DNA of 34,530 nucleotides. It comes from Aquisalimonas sp. (GTDB taxonomy: Bacteria > Pseudomonadota > Gammaproteobacteria > Nitrococcales > Aquisalimonadaceae). The first letter of the stretch is position 1. The number at the start of each line of letters is the position of its first letter. Of this stretch, positions 1 to 9,472 are shown piece after piece. Under the pieces are notes generated by a model. It made no database searches. It saw only the letters and a program-made list of their open reading frames with translations, and had not been told where the DNA came from. The stretch is taken from assembly GCA_007126095.1 (NCBI GenBank), contig SLBZ01000053.1, forward strand, positions 1-34,530, read 5' to 3'. The position numbers and the translations under genes are program-made.

Positions 1-903
<903 letters not shown>

Positions 904-1398
904 TCAGACCCGCAAGTGTTTCTCGCCCCGGGAGATCCCGATCACGCCGGAGCGCACCACTTCCAGAATGGTGTTATGCCCGAGCGTGTCGATGAAGGCG
1001 TCAAGCTTGGCGCTGTTCCCGGTCAATTCCACAGTGTAGATGCGTTCCGTCACGTCGAGGATGCGGCCGCGGAAGATGTCGCTGAGACGCTTGATCTCCT
1101 CCCGGGACTCACCGGAAGAGGCAGCCACCTTGACCAGCATCATCTCGCGCTCGATGTGGCTGCCCTCGGTCATGTCCATGACCTTCACCACATCCAGCAG
1201 CTTGTTGAGCTGCTTGATGATCTGTTCGATGATGCTGTCGTCGCCGATCGTCACCAGCGTCATGCGCGAAAGTGTGGGATCGTCGGTGGGCGCCACCGTC
1301 AGACATTCGATATTGTAGCCCCGTGCCGAGAACAGGCCGGCCACCCGGGACAGGGCACCGAATTCGTTCTCGACCAGGATGGAAATGATGTGCCGCAT
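904..1398 (-). CDS. ilvH: Acetolactate synthase small (regulatory) subunit
   Basis: This is the regulatory subunit of acetohydroxyacid synthase, which binds the catalytic subunit and confers valine feedback control. The 164-residue product starts MRHIISILVENEFGALSRVA, an N-terminal ACT domain (about residues 1-78), and continues into the conserved C-terminal domain. E. coli IlvH is 163 residues. The frame stays open 50 codons upstream, but that part is not IlvH-like, so the ATG at 1398 is chosen; its ribosome-binding site is weak. Normally ilvI or ilvB, the large subunit, lies immediately upstream. Here the upstream neighbour is a divergent DUF4124 gene, so the catalytic subunit must be encoded elsewhere. 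The paralogue name ilvN would be equally defensible. Confidence 0.95.
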   Translation of the reverse strand: MRHIISILVENEFGALSRVAGLFSARGYNIECLTVAPTDDPTLSRMTLVTIGDDSIIEQIIKQLNKLLDVVKVMDMTEGSHIEREMMLVKVAASSGESREEIKRLSDIFRGRILDVTERIYTVELTGNSAKLDAFIDTLGHNTILEVVRSGVIGISRGEKHLRV

Positions 1399-1587
1399 AA
1401 GTCCAGGAATCCGTCCAGCGTTCCCGCCGCAGGGCCTGACAGACCGCAGCGGATCCACATGGCCAAGGCGCCCGACGGCAGTGATGAACGCATGAGAAAC
1501 AGTCCACGGACCGACAGCCCGGAGCGCCTCCTGTTCGACCGGCGACACCCACCGCGGCCCGTGTCCGGGAACCGGTGAAAGGGGGCA

Positions 1588-1616
1588 AAATTACTGTGGA
1601 TCACCAGGGACGTCAA
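1588..1616 (-). promoter_or_regulatory. Predicted sigma-70 promoter for ilvH-ilvC
   Basis: On the minus strand TTGACG (1611-1616) is followed after exactly 17 bp by TAATTT (1588-1593). The -35 matches consensus at five of six positions. Transcription would start near 1581, leaving a leader of about 180 nt before ilvH. No branched-chain-residue-rich leader peptide was seen in that leader, so classical attenuation is not supported. Read by eye only. Confidence 0.6.
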
Positions 1617-1639
1617 GGCGACAAGGAGTTGATAGACCG

Positions 1640-2071
1640 ATGAACAGGCTGATCTTCGCAGGGCTGGCCATGCTGCTGGCCGCCACCACCAATGCCGACA
1701 TCTATCAGTGGACCGACGACGACGGCAACGTCCACTTCGGCGAAACCCCTCCCGCCAATGCAGAAGCCGAGCGCCTCGACCATGCCCCGGGGCCGGCGAG
1801 TCGGCCCGATGACACGGCAGCGGAGGATGACCAGACAGGCTCCGGGCCTCCCGAGGAGCCGGCGCCCGATGAGGAGCCCGCGGCCGATGACGATCAGGCC
1901 GAAGGGGTGCTGGCCGAAGCGTGCGAGGACGCCCGGCACAACGCGGAAGTCTACGCGGACGAGTCCGTACGCCGGGTGCAGACGGAAGATGGTGACGTTC
2001 AGGTCCTGGAACCGGAGCAGCGGGAAGCGAGGCTCGAGGAAGCACGGGCGTTCCTGGACGAGCACTGCTAA
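1640..2071 (+). CDS. DUF4124 domain-containing exported protein
   Basis: A 143-residue protein of unknown function. Residues 1-19 (MNRLIFAGLAMLLAATTNA) look like a Sec signal peptide. They are followed by the DUF4124 pattern DIYQWTDDDGNVHFGETPP, a short domain common in exported gammaproteobacterial proteins. The middle, about residues 50-90, is low-complexity and rich in Asp, Glu and Pro, fitting a periplasmic protein in a salt-adapted cell. The C-terminus contains two Cys (in LAEACEDAR and at the last residue), which could form a disulfide. An AAGGAG ribosome-binding site lies 12 bp before the ATG. It diverges from ilvH and precedes proS by 120 bp. No specific role can be assigned. Confidence 0.85.
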   Translation: MNRLIFAGLAMLLAATTNADIYQWTDDDGNVHFGETPPANAEAERLDHAPGPASRPDDTAAEDDQTGSGPPEEPAPDEEPAADDDQAEGVLAEACEDARHNAEVYADESVRRVQTEDGDVQVLEPEQREARLEEARAFLDEHC

Positions 2072-2191
2072 CCGGCCACGCCCCCGGCCTTGTCCGACGA
2101 TCTTCGCTCCGGGTACGCCGGTGGGGTATTCTGTGCGGCCCGGCCGGACACGGCGCCCGTTCAATTCGCCAACAAGGAATCAGAATCACCG

Positions 2192-3901
2192 ATGCGACTG
2201 TCGCGATTCCCACTGTCGACCACCAAGGAAACCCCCGCCGACGCGGAGATCGTCAGCCACCAGTTGATGCTGCGCGCGGGCATGATCCGCAAGCTGGCGG
2301 CCGGCCTGTACACCTGGATGCCACTGGGCCTGCGCGTGCTGCGACGCGTGGAGGCCATCGTGCGGGAAGAGATGAACCGCAGCGGTGCCGTGGAACTGCT
2401 CATGCCGGCAGTGCAGCCGGGTGAACTGTGGGAGGAGACCGGCCGCTGGGACAAGTTCGGCCCACTGCTGCTGCGCTTCAAGGACCGCCACGAGCGCAAC
2501 TTCTGCTACGGCCCCACCCACGAGGAGGTCATCACCGACCTGGTCCGCCGGGAGATTCGTAGCTACAAGCAGCTGCCGCTCAACCTCTACCAGATCCAGA
2601 CCAAGTTCCGCGACGAGACACGTCCGCGTTTCGGCGTCATGCGGGCCCGCGAGTTCCTGATGAAGGACGCGTACTCCTTTCATCTGGACCACGATTCCCT
2701 GGCCGAGACCTATCAGGCGATGTACGACACCTACAGCCGCATCTTCGAGCGCACCGGCCTGCACTTCCGTCCGGTACAGGCCGACTCGGGCGCCATCGGC
2801 GGCAGCGTGTCCCACGAGTTCCACGTTCTCGCCGACTCGGGCGAAGACGCCATCGTCTTCTCCGATGGCAGTGATTACGCCGCCAACGTGGAGCTGGCGC
2901 CGACCCTGCCGCCGGCACAGCCCCGCCCCGCTGCCGGCGCCGACATGACCGCGGTGCCAACCCCGGGCGTTCACACCATGGACGAGCTGACGGCATGTCT
3001 GGACGTGCCCCTGGAGTGCTGCCTGAAGACGCTCCTGGTGCGCGGCGCCGAGACGCCGGTGGTGGCCCTGCTACTGCGCGGCGACCACGACCTGAACGAG
3101 CTCAAGGCGGAGAAACACCCGGAGGTGGCAGCGCCGCTGACCATGGCCGACGAGGCGGCAATCCGTCAGGCCGCTGGCTGCGGCCCCGGCTCCGTGGGCC
3201 CGGTGGGTCTGGACGTGCCCCTGGTCGCCGATCACGCCGCCACGGTCATGGCCGACTTCGTCTGCGGCGCCAACCGCGACGGCGAGCACCTGACCGGCGT
3301 CAACTGGGGGCGCGATGTCGGCGAGCCCCAAGCCGCCGACCTGCGCGATGCCGATGCCGGCGACCCGAGCCCCGACGGCAAGGGCACGCTTGCCCTCGCA
3401 AGAGGCATCGAGGTGGGCCACATCTTCCAGCTCGGCACCACGTACAGCGAAGCCATGGACGCCACCGTGCTGGACGAAAACGGCGCCAGCAAACCCGTGG
3501 CCATGGGCTGCTACGGGATCGGGGTCTCCCGCATCGTCGCCGCCGCCATTGAACAGAACCACGATGCCAACGGCATGATCTGGCCCGAGGCCATCGCCCC
3601 GTTCACCGTCGCGGTGGTGGGCATCAACATGAACAAGTCGGAGAAGGTTGCGACGGCCGCCGAGCGCATCTATCAGGCGCTGCTGGACGCCGGTGTGGAT
3701 GCCCTGCTCGATGACCGGGATGCCCGGCCGGGGGTCAAGTTCGCCGACATGGAGCTCATCGGCATCCCGCACCGCATCGCTATTGGTGAACGCGGGCTCG
3801 ATCAGGGCACTGTGGAGTACCGCGGACGCCGTGACACGGACAACCAGGACGTCGCCGTCGATGACGTGGTGGATCACCTGCTCGCCAGGCTCCCGCAGTA
3901 A
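2192..3901 (+). CDS. proS: Prolyl-tRNA synthetase
   Basis: ProS charges tRNA-Pro with proline. The 569-residue product is close to the usual bacterial length (E. coli 572). It starts [19 protein letters not shown], and class II motif 2 is seen around residues 140-160 ([19 protein letters not shown]). The long central insertion, about residues 220-400, corresponds to the bacterial editing (INS) domain. Class II motif 3 is in GCYGIGVSR, and the C-terminal anticodon-binding domain follows. The frame is open upstream to 2090, but the ATG at 2192, with AAGGA at 2174-2178, gives the standard N-terminus. The gene for a lytic transglycosylase follows and probably overlaps its end. Confidence 0.97.
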   Translation: MRLSRFPLSTTKETPADAEIVSHQLMLRAGMIRKLAAGLYTWMPLGLRVLRRVEAIVREEMNRSGAVELLMPAVQPGELWEETGRWDKFGPLLLRFKDRHERNFCYGPTHEEVITDLVRREIRSYKQLPLNLYQIQTKFRDETRPRFGVMRAREFLMKDAYSFHLDHDSLAETYQAMYDTYSRIFERTGLHFRPVQADSGAIGGSVSHEFHVLADSGEDAIVFSDGSDYAANVELAPTLPPAQPRPAAGADMTAVPTPGVHTMDELTACLDVPLECCLKTLLVRGAETPVVALLLRGDHDLNELKAEKHPEVAAPLTMADEAAIRQAAGCGPGSVGPVGLDVPLVADHAATVMADFVCGANRDGEHLTGVNWGRDVGEPQAADLRDADAGDPSPDGKGTLALARGIEVGHIFQLGTTYSEAMDATVLDENGASKPVAMGCYGIGVSRIVAAAIEQNHDANGMIWPEAIAPFTVAVVGINMNKSEKVATAAERIYQALLDAGVDALLDDRDARPGVKFADMELIGIPHRIAIGERGLDQGTVEYRGRRDTDNQDVAVDDVVDHLLARLPQ

Positions 3902-4496
3902 GCCCGGCCGGCACACCGGCCTGCGGCTGGGCGTGCTGGCGCTGACCCTGCTGCTGTTCCTGCAGCCCGCCGTGGGCCGGGAGGATGCCGCCCGACAGCC
4001 CGTGGAACCGGAGCTGCGCGAGCGGCTGAAGCAGGCGGTGGAGGCGTCGGAGAGCTTCGAGAACCGCTACGTCGCCCAGGTCTGGCTCATGGACATGAGC
4101 CAGCGGCTGTCGAGCCAGGTGCCGGATCACGACCGCCGCCTGGAACTGCTGCGCATGATCCACTTCGAGGCAACGCGCGCCGATCTCGACCCGGAGCTGG
4201 TGCTGGCCGTGATCGAAGTGGAGAGCAACTTCAACCGCTATGCCATCTCATCGGTGGGCGCCCGCGGCATGATGCAGATCATGCCCTTCTGGCTCGACGA
4301 GATCGGCCAGGACGACGACAACCTCTTCGATATCCAGACCAATCTGCGCTTCGGCACGACCATCCTGCGCCACTACCTGGACAAGGAGAACGGCGACCTG
4401 ACCCGGGCACTGGCACGCTACAACGGCAGCCTCGGCCAGACGTGGTACCCGGAGCGGGTGTACCGTGCCATGGAGCGGCGCTGGTACTCCCACTAG
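3861..4496 (+). CDS. Lytic transglycosylase (SLT domain, GH23-like), exported
   Basis: Lytic transglycosylases cleave peptidoglycan between MurNAc and GlcNAc in the periplasm. The C-terminal part carries the SLT fold: [20 protein letters not shown] holds the probable catalytic Glu (about residue 121 from the start used here), followed by [12 protein letters not shown] and later LARYNGS. A hydrophobic stretch [17 protein letters not shown] is the signal peptide. The start is uncertain. There is no ATG between the proS stop and the signal sequence. The ATG at 3861 overlaps proS by 41 bp and gives a basic n-region, while the GTG at 3933 would give a very short one; neither has a clear ribosome-binding site. 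Translational coupling to proS is likely. The stop interlocks with that of trmH in a CTAG. Confidence 0.85.
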   Translation: MTWWITCSPGSRSKPGRHTGLRLGVLALTLLLFLQPAVGREDAARQPVEPELRERLKQAVEASESFENRYVAQVWLMDMSQRLSSQVPDHDRRLELLRMIHFEATRADLDPELVLAVIEVESNFNRYAISSVGARGMMQIMPFWLDEIGQDDDNLFDIQTNLRFGTTILRHYLDKENGDLTRALARYNGSLGQTWYPERVYRAMERRWYSH

Positions 4497-5173
4497 GACG
4501 CATCCGCCCTCTGGAGCACCCCCATGCCACCAACAACGTGACCCTCATCGTCCAGGTCCGGGTAGCGCAGCCCGCGCTGACGGCAGTAGCGGGCGATCTT
4601 CGGCTGGACCCACTCGAACAGCGTGCGCCGGTAGGTCTCGTCGTCCAGCCGGCGCTGGTCGTAGAGCCCCGCCGCCAGTCGCTGGCGCTGGGCCTCGTAG
4701 AGCACCACCGCTGCAGCGACGGACACGTTCAGGGAATCGGTAAAGCCAGCCATGGGAATGCGGATGACCGTATCCACCTGCGCCATGGCCTCCGCCGGCA
4801 CGCCCAGTTTCTCGCGGCCCAGCACCAGGGCCGTTGGGCGTGTGTAGTCCACCTCGCGGAAATCCACCGCCTCGTCACACAGGTGCGCGGCGACCAGCTG
4901 AAAGCCACGACCCCGAAGCGCGCGGCACCCCTCGGCCACGTCGGGGTGCTGGTGCAGACGCACCCAGCGCTGCACGCCGGCCGCCGCGGTACGCTTGATA
5001 ACGAGGCGCCCGTCCTGGCCGACACTGTGTATCTCCCAGGCGCCAACTGCGTCGCACGTACGCATGACGGCGGAGACGTTGTGCTCCTTGTGGACGCCCG
5101 CCATGACGGCGGTAAGGTCGGGCTGGCGCTGGTTCAGCACCTGCTGGATTCGTTGCAGACGACTCGCACTCAT
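4493..5173 (-). CDS. trmH: tRNA (guanosine(18)-2'-O)-methyltransferase TrmH
   Basis: TrmH is a SpoU-family (SPOUT) enzyme that methylates the 2'-OH of G18 in the D-loop of tRNAs. The 226-residue product has the family blocks HKEHNVSAVMRTCDAVG near the N-terminus, DYTRPTALVLGREKLGV in the middle, and IPMAGFTDSLNVSVAAA in the knotted SAM-binding region, then YEAQRQRLAAGLY. The frame is open to an ATG at 5203, but the ATG at 5173 (MSASRLQRIQQVL) matches the family N-terminus better and has GGA at a suitable distance. It is convergent with the lytic transglycosylase gene; the two stop codons share the palindrome CTAG at 4493-4496. Confidence 0.95.
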   Translation of the reverse strand: MSASRLQRIQQVLNQRQPDLTAVMAGVHKEHNVSAVMRTCDAVGAWEIHSVGQDGRLVIKRTAAAGVQRWVRLHQHPDVAEGCRALRGRGFQLVAAHLCDEAVDFREVDYTRPTALVLGREKLGVPAEAMAQVDTVIRIPMAGFTDSLNVSVAAAVVLYEAQRQRLAAGLYDQRRLDDETYRRTLFEWVQPKIARYCRQRGLRYPDLDDEGHVVGGMGVLQRADAS

Positions 5174-5274
5174 GGGCGTTGTTCCAGTAGCATCAATGCG
5201 CATTGGCAGCCCGCGCGGCAGCGCGGGGAACGCCGTATTCTACGACAACCAGCGGGACAACCAGAGGATGCGTC

Positions 5275-6132
5275 ATGGCGAACGTACTCATCGCCGGCTG
5301 CGGTGACCTGGGCGGCGGCGTCGGCACGCGGCTGGCAGCGCAAGGCCACTCGGTATGGGGGCTGCGGCGCCGCCCGAAGCTGGTCCCGGCACCCATCACA
5401 CCCCTGGCAGGCGACTTCTCCCGGACCGGCGGGCTGCCGGAGCTGCCTCCCGATCTGGACACGGTCTACTTCATCGCAACACCGGGGCGCTTCGAGGACG
5501 AGGCCTACCGGCTCGCGTTCGTTGAAGGCATGCGCAACCTGCTGGCACAACTGGACGCCCAGACGCAGTCACCTCGGCGTATCATCATGGTCACCAGCAC
5601 GGCGGTCTACGGCATAACCGATGGCAGCTGGGTGGATGAGGACACGCCCACCGAGCCGGAAGGGTTCTCCGGCAAACGCCTGCTGGAGGCCGAAGCGCTG
5701 CTGCGGGCGAGCCGGCACCCGGGGGTGATCCTGCGTTTCGGGGGCATCTACGGACCGGGGCGGACCCGGATGCTGAAGAAGGTGCGCAACGGCGACCCGG
5801 TGGTGGCCGAGCCACCCCAGTACACCAACCGCATTCACCGGGACGACTGCGTGGGCGCTCTACTCCACGCATTCACTCTGGCGGATCCGGCACCGATCTA
5901 CCTGGGTGTGGACTCCACGCCATGCACGCAGGTGGAGCTGGTGGACTGGCTGGCGGAGCGCCTGGGCCTACCGCCCTGCCCGCGCACCCAGGGCAGCGCC
6001 GGCGGCGTGCGCAGCAGCAACAAGCGCTGCCGTAACCAGCGCCTGCTCGACAGCGGCTACCGGTTCCTCTACCCGGACTACCGCTCCGGGTACGAGGCGA
6101 TGCTGGCGGCCGAGCGGGAAGGAACCGCATAG
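5275..6132 (+). CDS. SDR-family NAD-dependent epimerase/dehydratase (YeeZ-like)
   Basis: An atypical/extended short-chain dehydrogenase of 285 residues. The N-terminal dinucleotide-binding motif is VLIAGCGDLGGGVG, and the segment VTSTAVYG matches the strand carrying the catalytic Ser/Thr. The usual YxxxK is not intact: the corresponding segment reads FSGKRLLEAE, with Phe where Tyr is expected, as far as alignment by eye allows. The later RFGGIYGPGR is typical of NAD-dependent epimerases. Its closest well-known relative by style is E. coli YeeZ, whose physiological substrate is not established. The start at 5275 is supported by AGAGGA about 8 bp upstream; the longer frame from 5203 is not family-like. 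It stands alone between trmH and apbC. Confidence 0.85.
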   Translation: MANVLIAGCGDLGGGVGTRLAAQGHSVWGLRRRPKLVPAPITPLAGDFSRTGGLPELPPDLDTVYFIATPGRFEDEAYRLAFVEGMRNLLAQLDAQTQSPRRIIMVTSTAVYGITDGSWVDEDTPTEPEGFSGKRLLEAEALLRASRHPGVILRFGGIYGPGRTRMLKKVRNGDPVVAEPPQYTNRIHRDDCVGALLHAFTLADPAPIYLGVDSTPCTQVELVDWLAERLGLPPCPRTQGSAGGVRSSNKRCRNQRLLDSGYRFLYPDYRSGYEAMLAAEREGTA

Positions 6133-6147
6133 CGCGGCTGCCGGGCA

Positions 6148-7242
6148 TCAGCTCTCCTTGTTGACGACGATCTTCGGGAACCGGCTACCCTTGTCCGTGG
6201 CCTGCTGGGACAGCTTGCCACCGACCCGACGGGCCATCTCGCGATAGGTCTCGGCGGCCGCGCTGTCCGGCTCGGAGATCACCGTGGGCTTGCCGCCGTC
6301 CGCCTGTTCGCGGATGTGCAGTGACAGCGGCAACGATCCGAGCAGATCCACTTCGTACTGCTCCGCGATGCGGGCACCGCCGCCGTCGCCGAAGATGTGC
6401 TCTTCGTGGCCGCACTGGCTGCAGATGTGGGTGCTCATGTTCTCGATCACGCCGAGCACCGGCACATTCACCTTCTCGAACATCCGCAGACCCTTGCGCG
6501 CATCCAGCAGAGCAATGTCCTGGGGCGTGGTCACGATCACGGCGCCGCTCACCGGCACCTTCTGCGACAGCGTCAACTGGATGTCACCGGTGCCGGGCGG
6601 CATATCCACCACCAGGTAGTCCAGTTCCTGCCAGTTGGTATCCCGAAGCAGCTGCTCCAGCGCCTGGGTGACCATCGGCCCGCGCCAGACCATCGGGGTT
6701 TCCTCGTCGATGAGAAAGCCCGACGACATGACCTGCACGCCGTAGTTCTGCAACGGCTCCAGCTTCTTGCCGTCGTGGGAATCCGGCTTGCCACTGATGC
6801 CCATCATCCGCGGTATGCTGGGGCCGTAGATGTCGGCGTCCAGGATACCGACACGCGCTCCCTCGGTGGCCAGCCCCAGGGCCAGATTGACCGCCGTGGT
6901 GGACTTGCCCACGCCCCCCTTGCCCGAGGCAACGGCAATGATGTTCTTCACGCCCTGCACCAGGGAGGTGCCGCTCTGTGCGCCGTAGGACGCGACCTCG
7001 GACCGGATGCCCACTTGGACTTCGTCCACACCGTCCAGCTCGAGCACCGTCTCCTGCACGGCCTGCCGCAACCCCGACTCCCAGCGTTTGGCGGGAAAGC
7101 CCAGCACCAGATCGATGGCCACCCTGCTGCCGGCGATGCGGATGTCTTCAACGCAGCCCGCCGTGACAAGATCCTTGCCCAGATGGGGTTCCGCGTACGC
7201 CTGCAGCCGGGCTTCCACGTCCGTCCGGGTTACCTCGCTCAT
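6148..7242 (-). CDS. apbC: Iron-sulfur cluster carrier protein ApbC (Mrp/NBP35 family P-loop ATPase)
   Basis: ApbC/Mrp is a cytoplasmic P-loop ATPase that binds and hands over [4Fe-4S] clusters. The 364-residue protein has an N-terminal MIP18/DUF59-like domain (about residues 1-85). The deviant Walker A SGKGGVGKST is at about 106-115, LDADIYGPSIPRM at 134-146, VVDMPPGTGD at 211-220, and the cluster-binding CxxC (Cys274 and Cys277 in THICSQCGHE) is intact. A GGAGGT ribosome-binding site precedes the ATG. It is convergent with the SDR gene, with only 15 bp between the stops. Many Fe-S proteins in this window, notably the formate dehydrogenase, could be clients; that link is inference. Confidence 0.96.
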   Translation of the reverse strand: MSEVTRTDVEARLQAYAEPHLGKDLVTAGCVEDIRIAGSRVAIDLVLGFPAKRWESGLRQAVQETVLELDGVDEVQVGIRSEVASYGAQSGTSLVQGVKNIIAVASGKGGVGKSTTAVNLALGLATEGARVGILDADIYGPSIPRMMGISGKPDSHDGKKLEPLQNYGVQVMSSGFLIDEETPMVWRGPMVTQALEQLLRDTNWQELDYLVVDMPPGTGDIQLTLSQKVPVSGAVIVTTPQDIALLDARKGLRMFEKVNVPVLGVIENMSTHICSQCGHEEHIFGDGGGARIAEQYEVDLLGSLPLSLHIREQADGGKPTVISEPDSAAAETYREMARRVGGKLSQQATDKGSRFPKIVVNKES

Positions 7243-7343
7243 ACCAACCTCCGCCGAGCCCGTGCGGGTTATGCTTGCATTCCCGCCACGGGTGTTATTT
7301 GCTTTGGGATAACTGTGTTCTTACAAACGGGAATCCAGAATCC

Positions 7344-8024
7344 ATGATAACGCATCGCGTGTTGCTCTTGGCGTTTCCATTACTGCTTTTCGTCGCATCG
7401 GCTCCGGCACTCGCCCACCACAGCGGTGATCATGCTTCGGAGGAGGCACTCATCAACGCAGTGCGTGCTGCCGATTCAGAGCGCGTCGCGGAGCTGCTCG
7501 ATGACGGCGTGACCGCGGATGCGGCGCTGTATTCCGGGGAACACGAGGACAAGAGCGCGCTCATGTGGGCCGCGGAGGCCGGCGAACTGGAGCTGGTGAA
7601 CGCACTGCTCGACGCCGGCGCCAGCGTGGATGCCCGCAACGCCAAAGGCGGAACCGCGCTCATGTATGCCGCGGTCCATGGCCACGCGCTGACGGCGGAA
7701 CGCCTGATCGAAGCGGGAGCCGACCCCAATCACACAGTCCGCCACGGCTGGAACCCGGTGCTCCTGGCCGCGGCCAAGAGTCACGAAGAGACCGTCACGC
7801 TACTGGTGGAGCACGGCGCCGACCACGAGGCCCGGGACGTCTACGGCTGGACACCGCTGATGCGGGCGGCAGAACGGGGTGACCGGGACATGGTCCGTAC
7901 CCTGCTCGACCTGGGCGCAGACGCGGAGGCGGAAGACAGCGCCGGCAACTCCGTGGAGACCATTGCGCGCCGCAACGGCTCGGACGACGTGGTCAGTCTC
8001 CTGCGCCGGGCACAGCGCGGCTGA
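7344..8024 (+). CDS. Exported ankyrin repeat protein
   Basis: A 226-residue protein with a clear signal peptide (MITHRVLLLAFPLLLFVASA then PALAHHS), followed by about five ankyrin repeats from residue 30 to the end. The repeats show the usual turns and helices: ALMWAAEAGELELVNALLDAG, GTALMYAAVHGHALTAERLI, NPVLLAAAKSHEETVTLLVE and TPLMRAAERGDRDMVRTLLD. Ankyrin repeats bind other proteins, and the export signal points to the periplasm. No catalytic domain is visible and no partner is evident; it stands alone and diverges from apbC. The ribosome-binding site is weak, and an extended -10-like TGGGATAAC occurs at 7306-7314. The start at 7344 is chosen because it opens the signal peptide. Function unknown. 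Confidence 0.88.
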   Translation: MITHRVLLLAFPLLLFVASAPALAHHSGDHASEEALINAVRAADSERVAELLDDGVTADAALYSGEHEDKSALMWAAEAGELELVNALLDAGASVDARNAKGGTALMYAAVHGHALTAERLIEAGADPNHTVRHGWNPVLLAAAKSHEETVTLLVEHGADHEARDVYGWTPLMRAAERGDRDMVRTLLDLGADAEAEDSAGNSVETIARRNGSDDVVSLLRRAQRG

Positions 8025-8035
8025 CACCCACTTTC

Positions 8036-8740
8036 TCAGCAGCGCATGACGTTGCCGCTGAACTGCGACATGGGCAGCACTTCCGAGTAATCCCTGACCC
8101 TGGCATCGGGCTCACCATTGGGATACTCCATGGCGAGCCGCGCCTGGAACTCGTCGAAAAAGCGCTGAAACAGCTCGCCGCCGAGTGTCCCGGTGGCATA
8201 GAGCCCATCGCCAGCCGCGTCGTACTCCAGCAATACTGCGGCCAGGGGCTGCTCGGCCGGGCCGGAGACCACATCGCCACCCGCATAAGGGTCGTAGACA
8301 CTGTTCTCGGCGCAACAGGTGATCTTGCCGCCGTTCGCCCCTTCACCCGGTTGCCGGAACCCGATGTAGCTGACCTGGGAGGTGGGGTGGGCCATCTTGT
8401 GGGCACAGATCGCGGAGAACGCCACCAGCGACCCTCCGGGCCCGACGCCGCCGGGCCAGTCATACGTCGCTCCATCCCGCGTACGCAGGCCGTTGCGCGC
8501 CTCCACGGACCGACCAAGATCCAGTAGGAAGCAGGGCGTCGCCTTGTACGGATAATGAAAGACGTAATTGCGGCCTTCCTCGACATCGCTGGCCCGCAAG
8601 GGCTCCCCGCGTCCGTCGACAAGCCGGACGGATTCGTAGCGGCGTGGCGTTGCCTCGCCGTTTGCAAACAGCCAGTTGGGTCCGGCCCCCAGACACCCGA
8701 CTCCCACGGCGCACGCCGTGACGAAGCTTCTGCGACGCAT
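8036..8740 (-). CDS. Tat-exported Rieske-like protein with degenerate second ligand motif
   Basis: A 234-residue protein starting MRRRSFVTACAVGVGCLGAG, which resembles a twin-arginine signal. The body looks like a Rieske domain: the first ligand motif is Cys112-x-His114 (ICAHKMAHP). The second region reads TCCAENSVYDP then GGDVVSGPA, matching the usual C-x-x-H-G-S-x-F-D pattern except that the His is replaced by Glu145 (or by Asn146 if the second Cys is the ligand). A normal [2Fe-2S] site therefore seems incomplete. The start at 8740 (ATG) has AGAGGG about 8 bp upstream; a GTG six bases earlier is too close to that site. Its stop is 11 bp from the convergent ankyrin gene. Redox partner unknown. 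Confidence 0.75.
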   Translation of the reverse strand: MRRRSFVTACAVGVGCLGAGPNWLFANGEATPRRYESVRLVDGRGEPLRASDVEEGRNYVFHYPYKATPCFLLDLGRSVEARNGLRTRDGATYDWPGGVGPGGSLVAFSAICAHKMAHPTSQVSYIGFRQPGEGANGGKITCCAENSVYDPYAGGDVVSGPAEQPLAAVLLEYDAAGDGLYATGTLGGELFQRFFDEFQARLAMEYPNGEPDARVRDYSEVLPMSQFSGNVMRC

Positions 8741-8827
8741 AGGCACCCTCTCTCGATCGGGGCCATCCCGGGCCGGTTTGTCCTGCAGGAAACGCGAGCA
8801 TCCGGCACGGATGCCCGCTCATGACGA

Positions 8828-9370
8828 TCAGTCGTCGGATTCCACCACGCCACAGGCGATCCGCGCCCCGGCGCCACCAATGGGCTGGGTCATGTGATCA
8901 TCGGGCGCCTCGTGGATGACGAGGGCCGTGCCGTCCTCGTGCATCATGTTGGCACCGAAACTGCCATCCAGGCTGACCCGCTCGTTGAACATCTCGGCCA
9001 TGGCGGTGCCGTCGCCGTGCACGTAGAAGTTGGGCAGGTCACCGGCGTCGGGGCCTTCCGGATTCAGGAAGCCGTGCTTGGCGTCGTCCGGGTTCAGGTG
9101 CCCACCGGACGCCTGGAACCCGTCCTCGTGGTCGTGACACTCACCTTTGGCATGAACGTGAATGGCCTTCCAGCCTTCGGGAAGGTCGCTCAGCTCCAGG
9201 TTGATGACGACACCGACGGGCCCCTGCTCGATGCGTGCATGGCCGACGACCTCGCCGTCATTGTCCAGGAACTCCGCACTCGCCTGGGGAGCATCTTCGA
9301 CCGCGTGCGCCTGCATGGCGAATGGCAGCGTCGCTGCGACACAGGCAAACAGTATATGGCGTGGCTTCAT
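8828..9370 (-). CDS. sodC: Superoxide dismutase [Cu-Zn], periplasmic
   Basis: SodC dismutates superoxide in the periplasm. The 180-residue precursor has a signal peptide (MKPRHILFACVAATLPFAMQ then AHA). Copper ligands His71 and His73 (HVHAKGEC), bridging His91 (GGHLNP) and His153 (VIHEAPDDH) are visible, as are the disulfide cysteines Cys78 and Cys173 and the terminal GGAGARIACGV. Zinc ligand His99 (KHG) is present, but the third zinc His, usually in the segment GPHxGDLP, is Asp108 here (GPDAGDLP). A GGAGG ribosome-binding site precedes the ATG. The gene appears to be a single transcription unit between the Rieske-like gene and moaB. Confidence 0.95.
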   Translation of the reverse strand: MKPRHILFACVAATLPFAMQAHAVEDAPQASAEFLDNDGEVVGHARIEQGPVGVVINLELSDLPEGWKAIHVHAKGECHDHEDGFQASGGHLNPDDAKHGFLNPEGPDAGDLPNFYVHGDGTAMAEMFNERVSLDGSFGANMMHEDGTALVIHEAPDDHMTQPIGGAGARIACGVVESDD

Positions 9371-9417
9371 GGGGGTCCTCCAGGGTGGTCTGTGTTATTG
9401 GCTTTCGTCCAATCTAC

Positions 9418-9445
9418 AGCATAGTCCCGACCGCCCACCGCACAA
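9418..9445 (-). promoter_or_regulatory. Possible sigma-70 promoter for sodC
   Basis: On the minus strand TTGTGC (9440-9445) and TATGCT (9418-9423) are separated by 16 bp, about 50 bp upstream of the sodC start. The -10 matches four of six consensus bases and the -35 three. Weak, by-eye prediction. Confidence 0.35.
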
Positions 9446-9472
9446 CCGCGGCCCGCGCACGCCGCGGCGGAC

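Noticed and set aside
1399..1580. A leader-peptide attenuator before ilvH
   Set aside because: Short frames in the leader are not enriched in Leu, Val or Ile, and no terminator hairpin with a T-run precedes ilvH.
5203..5274. Longer starts for the SDR/epimerase at 5203 and for trmH at 5203
   Set aside because: The two extensions would begin at the same place on opposite strands, lack ribosome-binding sites, and add residues not found in the families.
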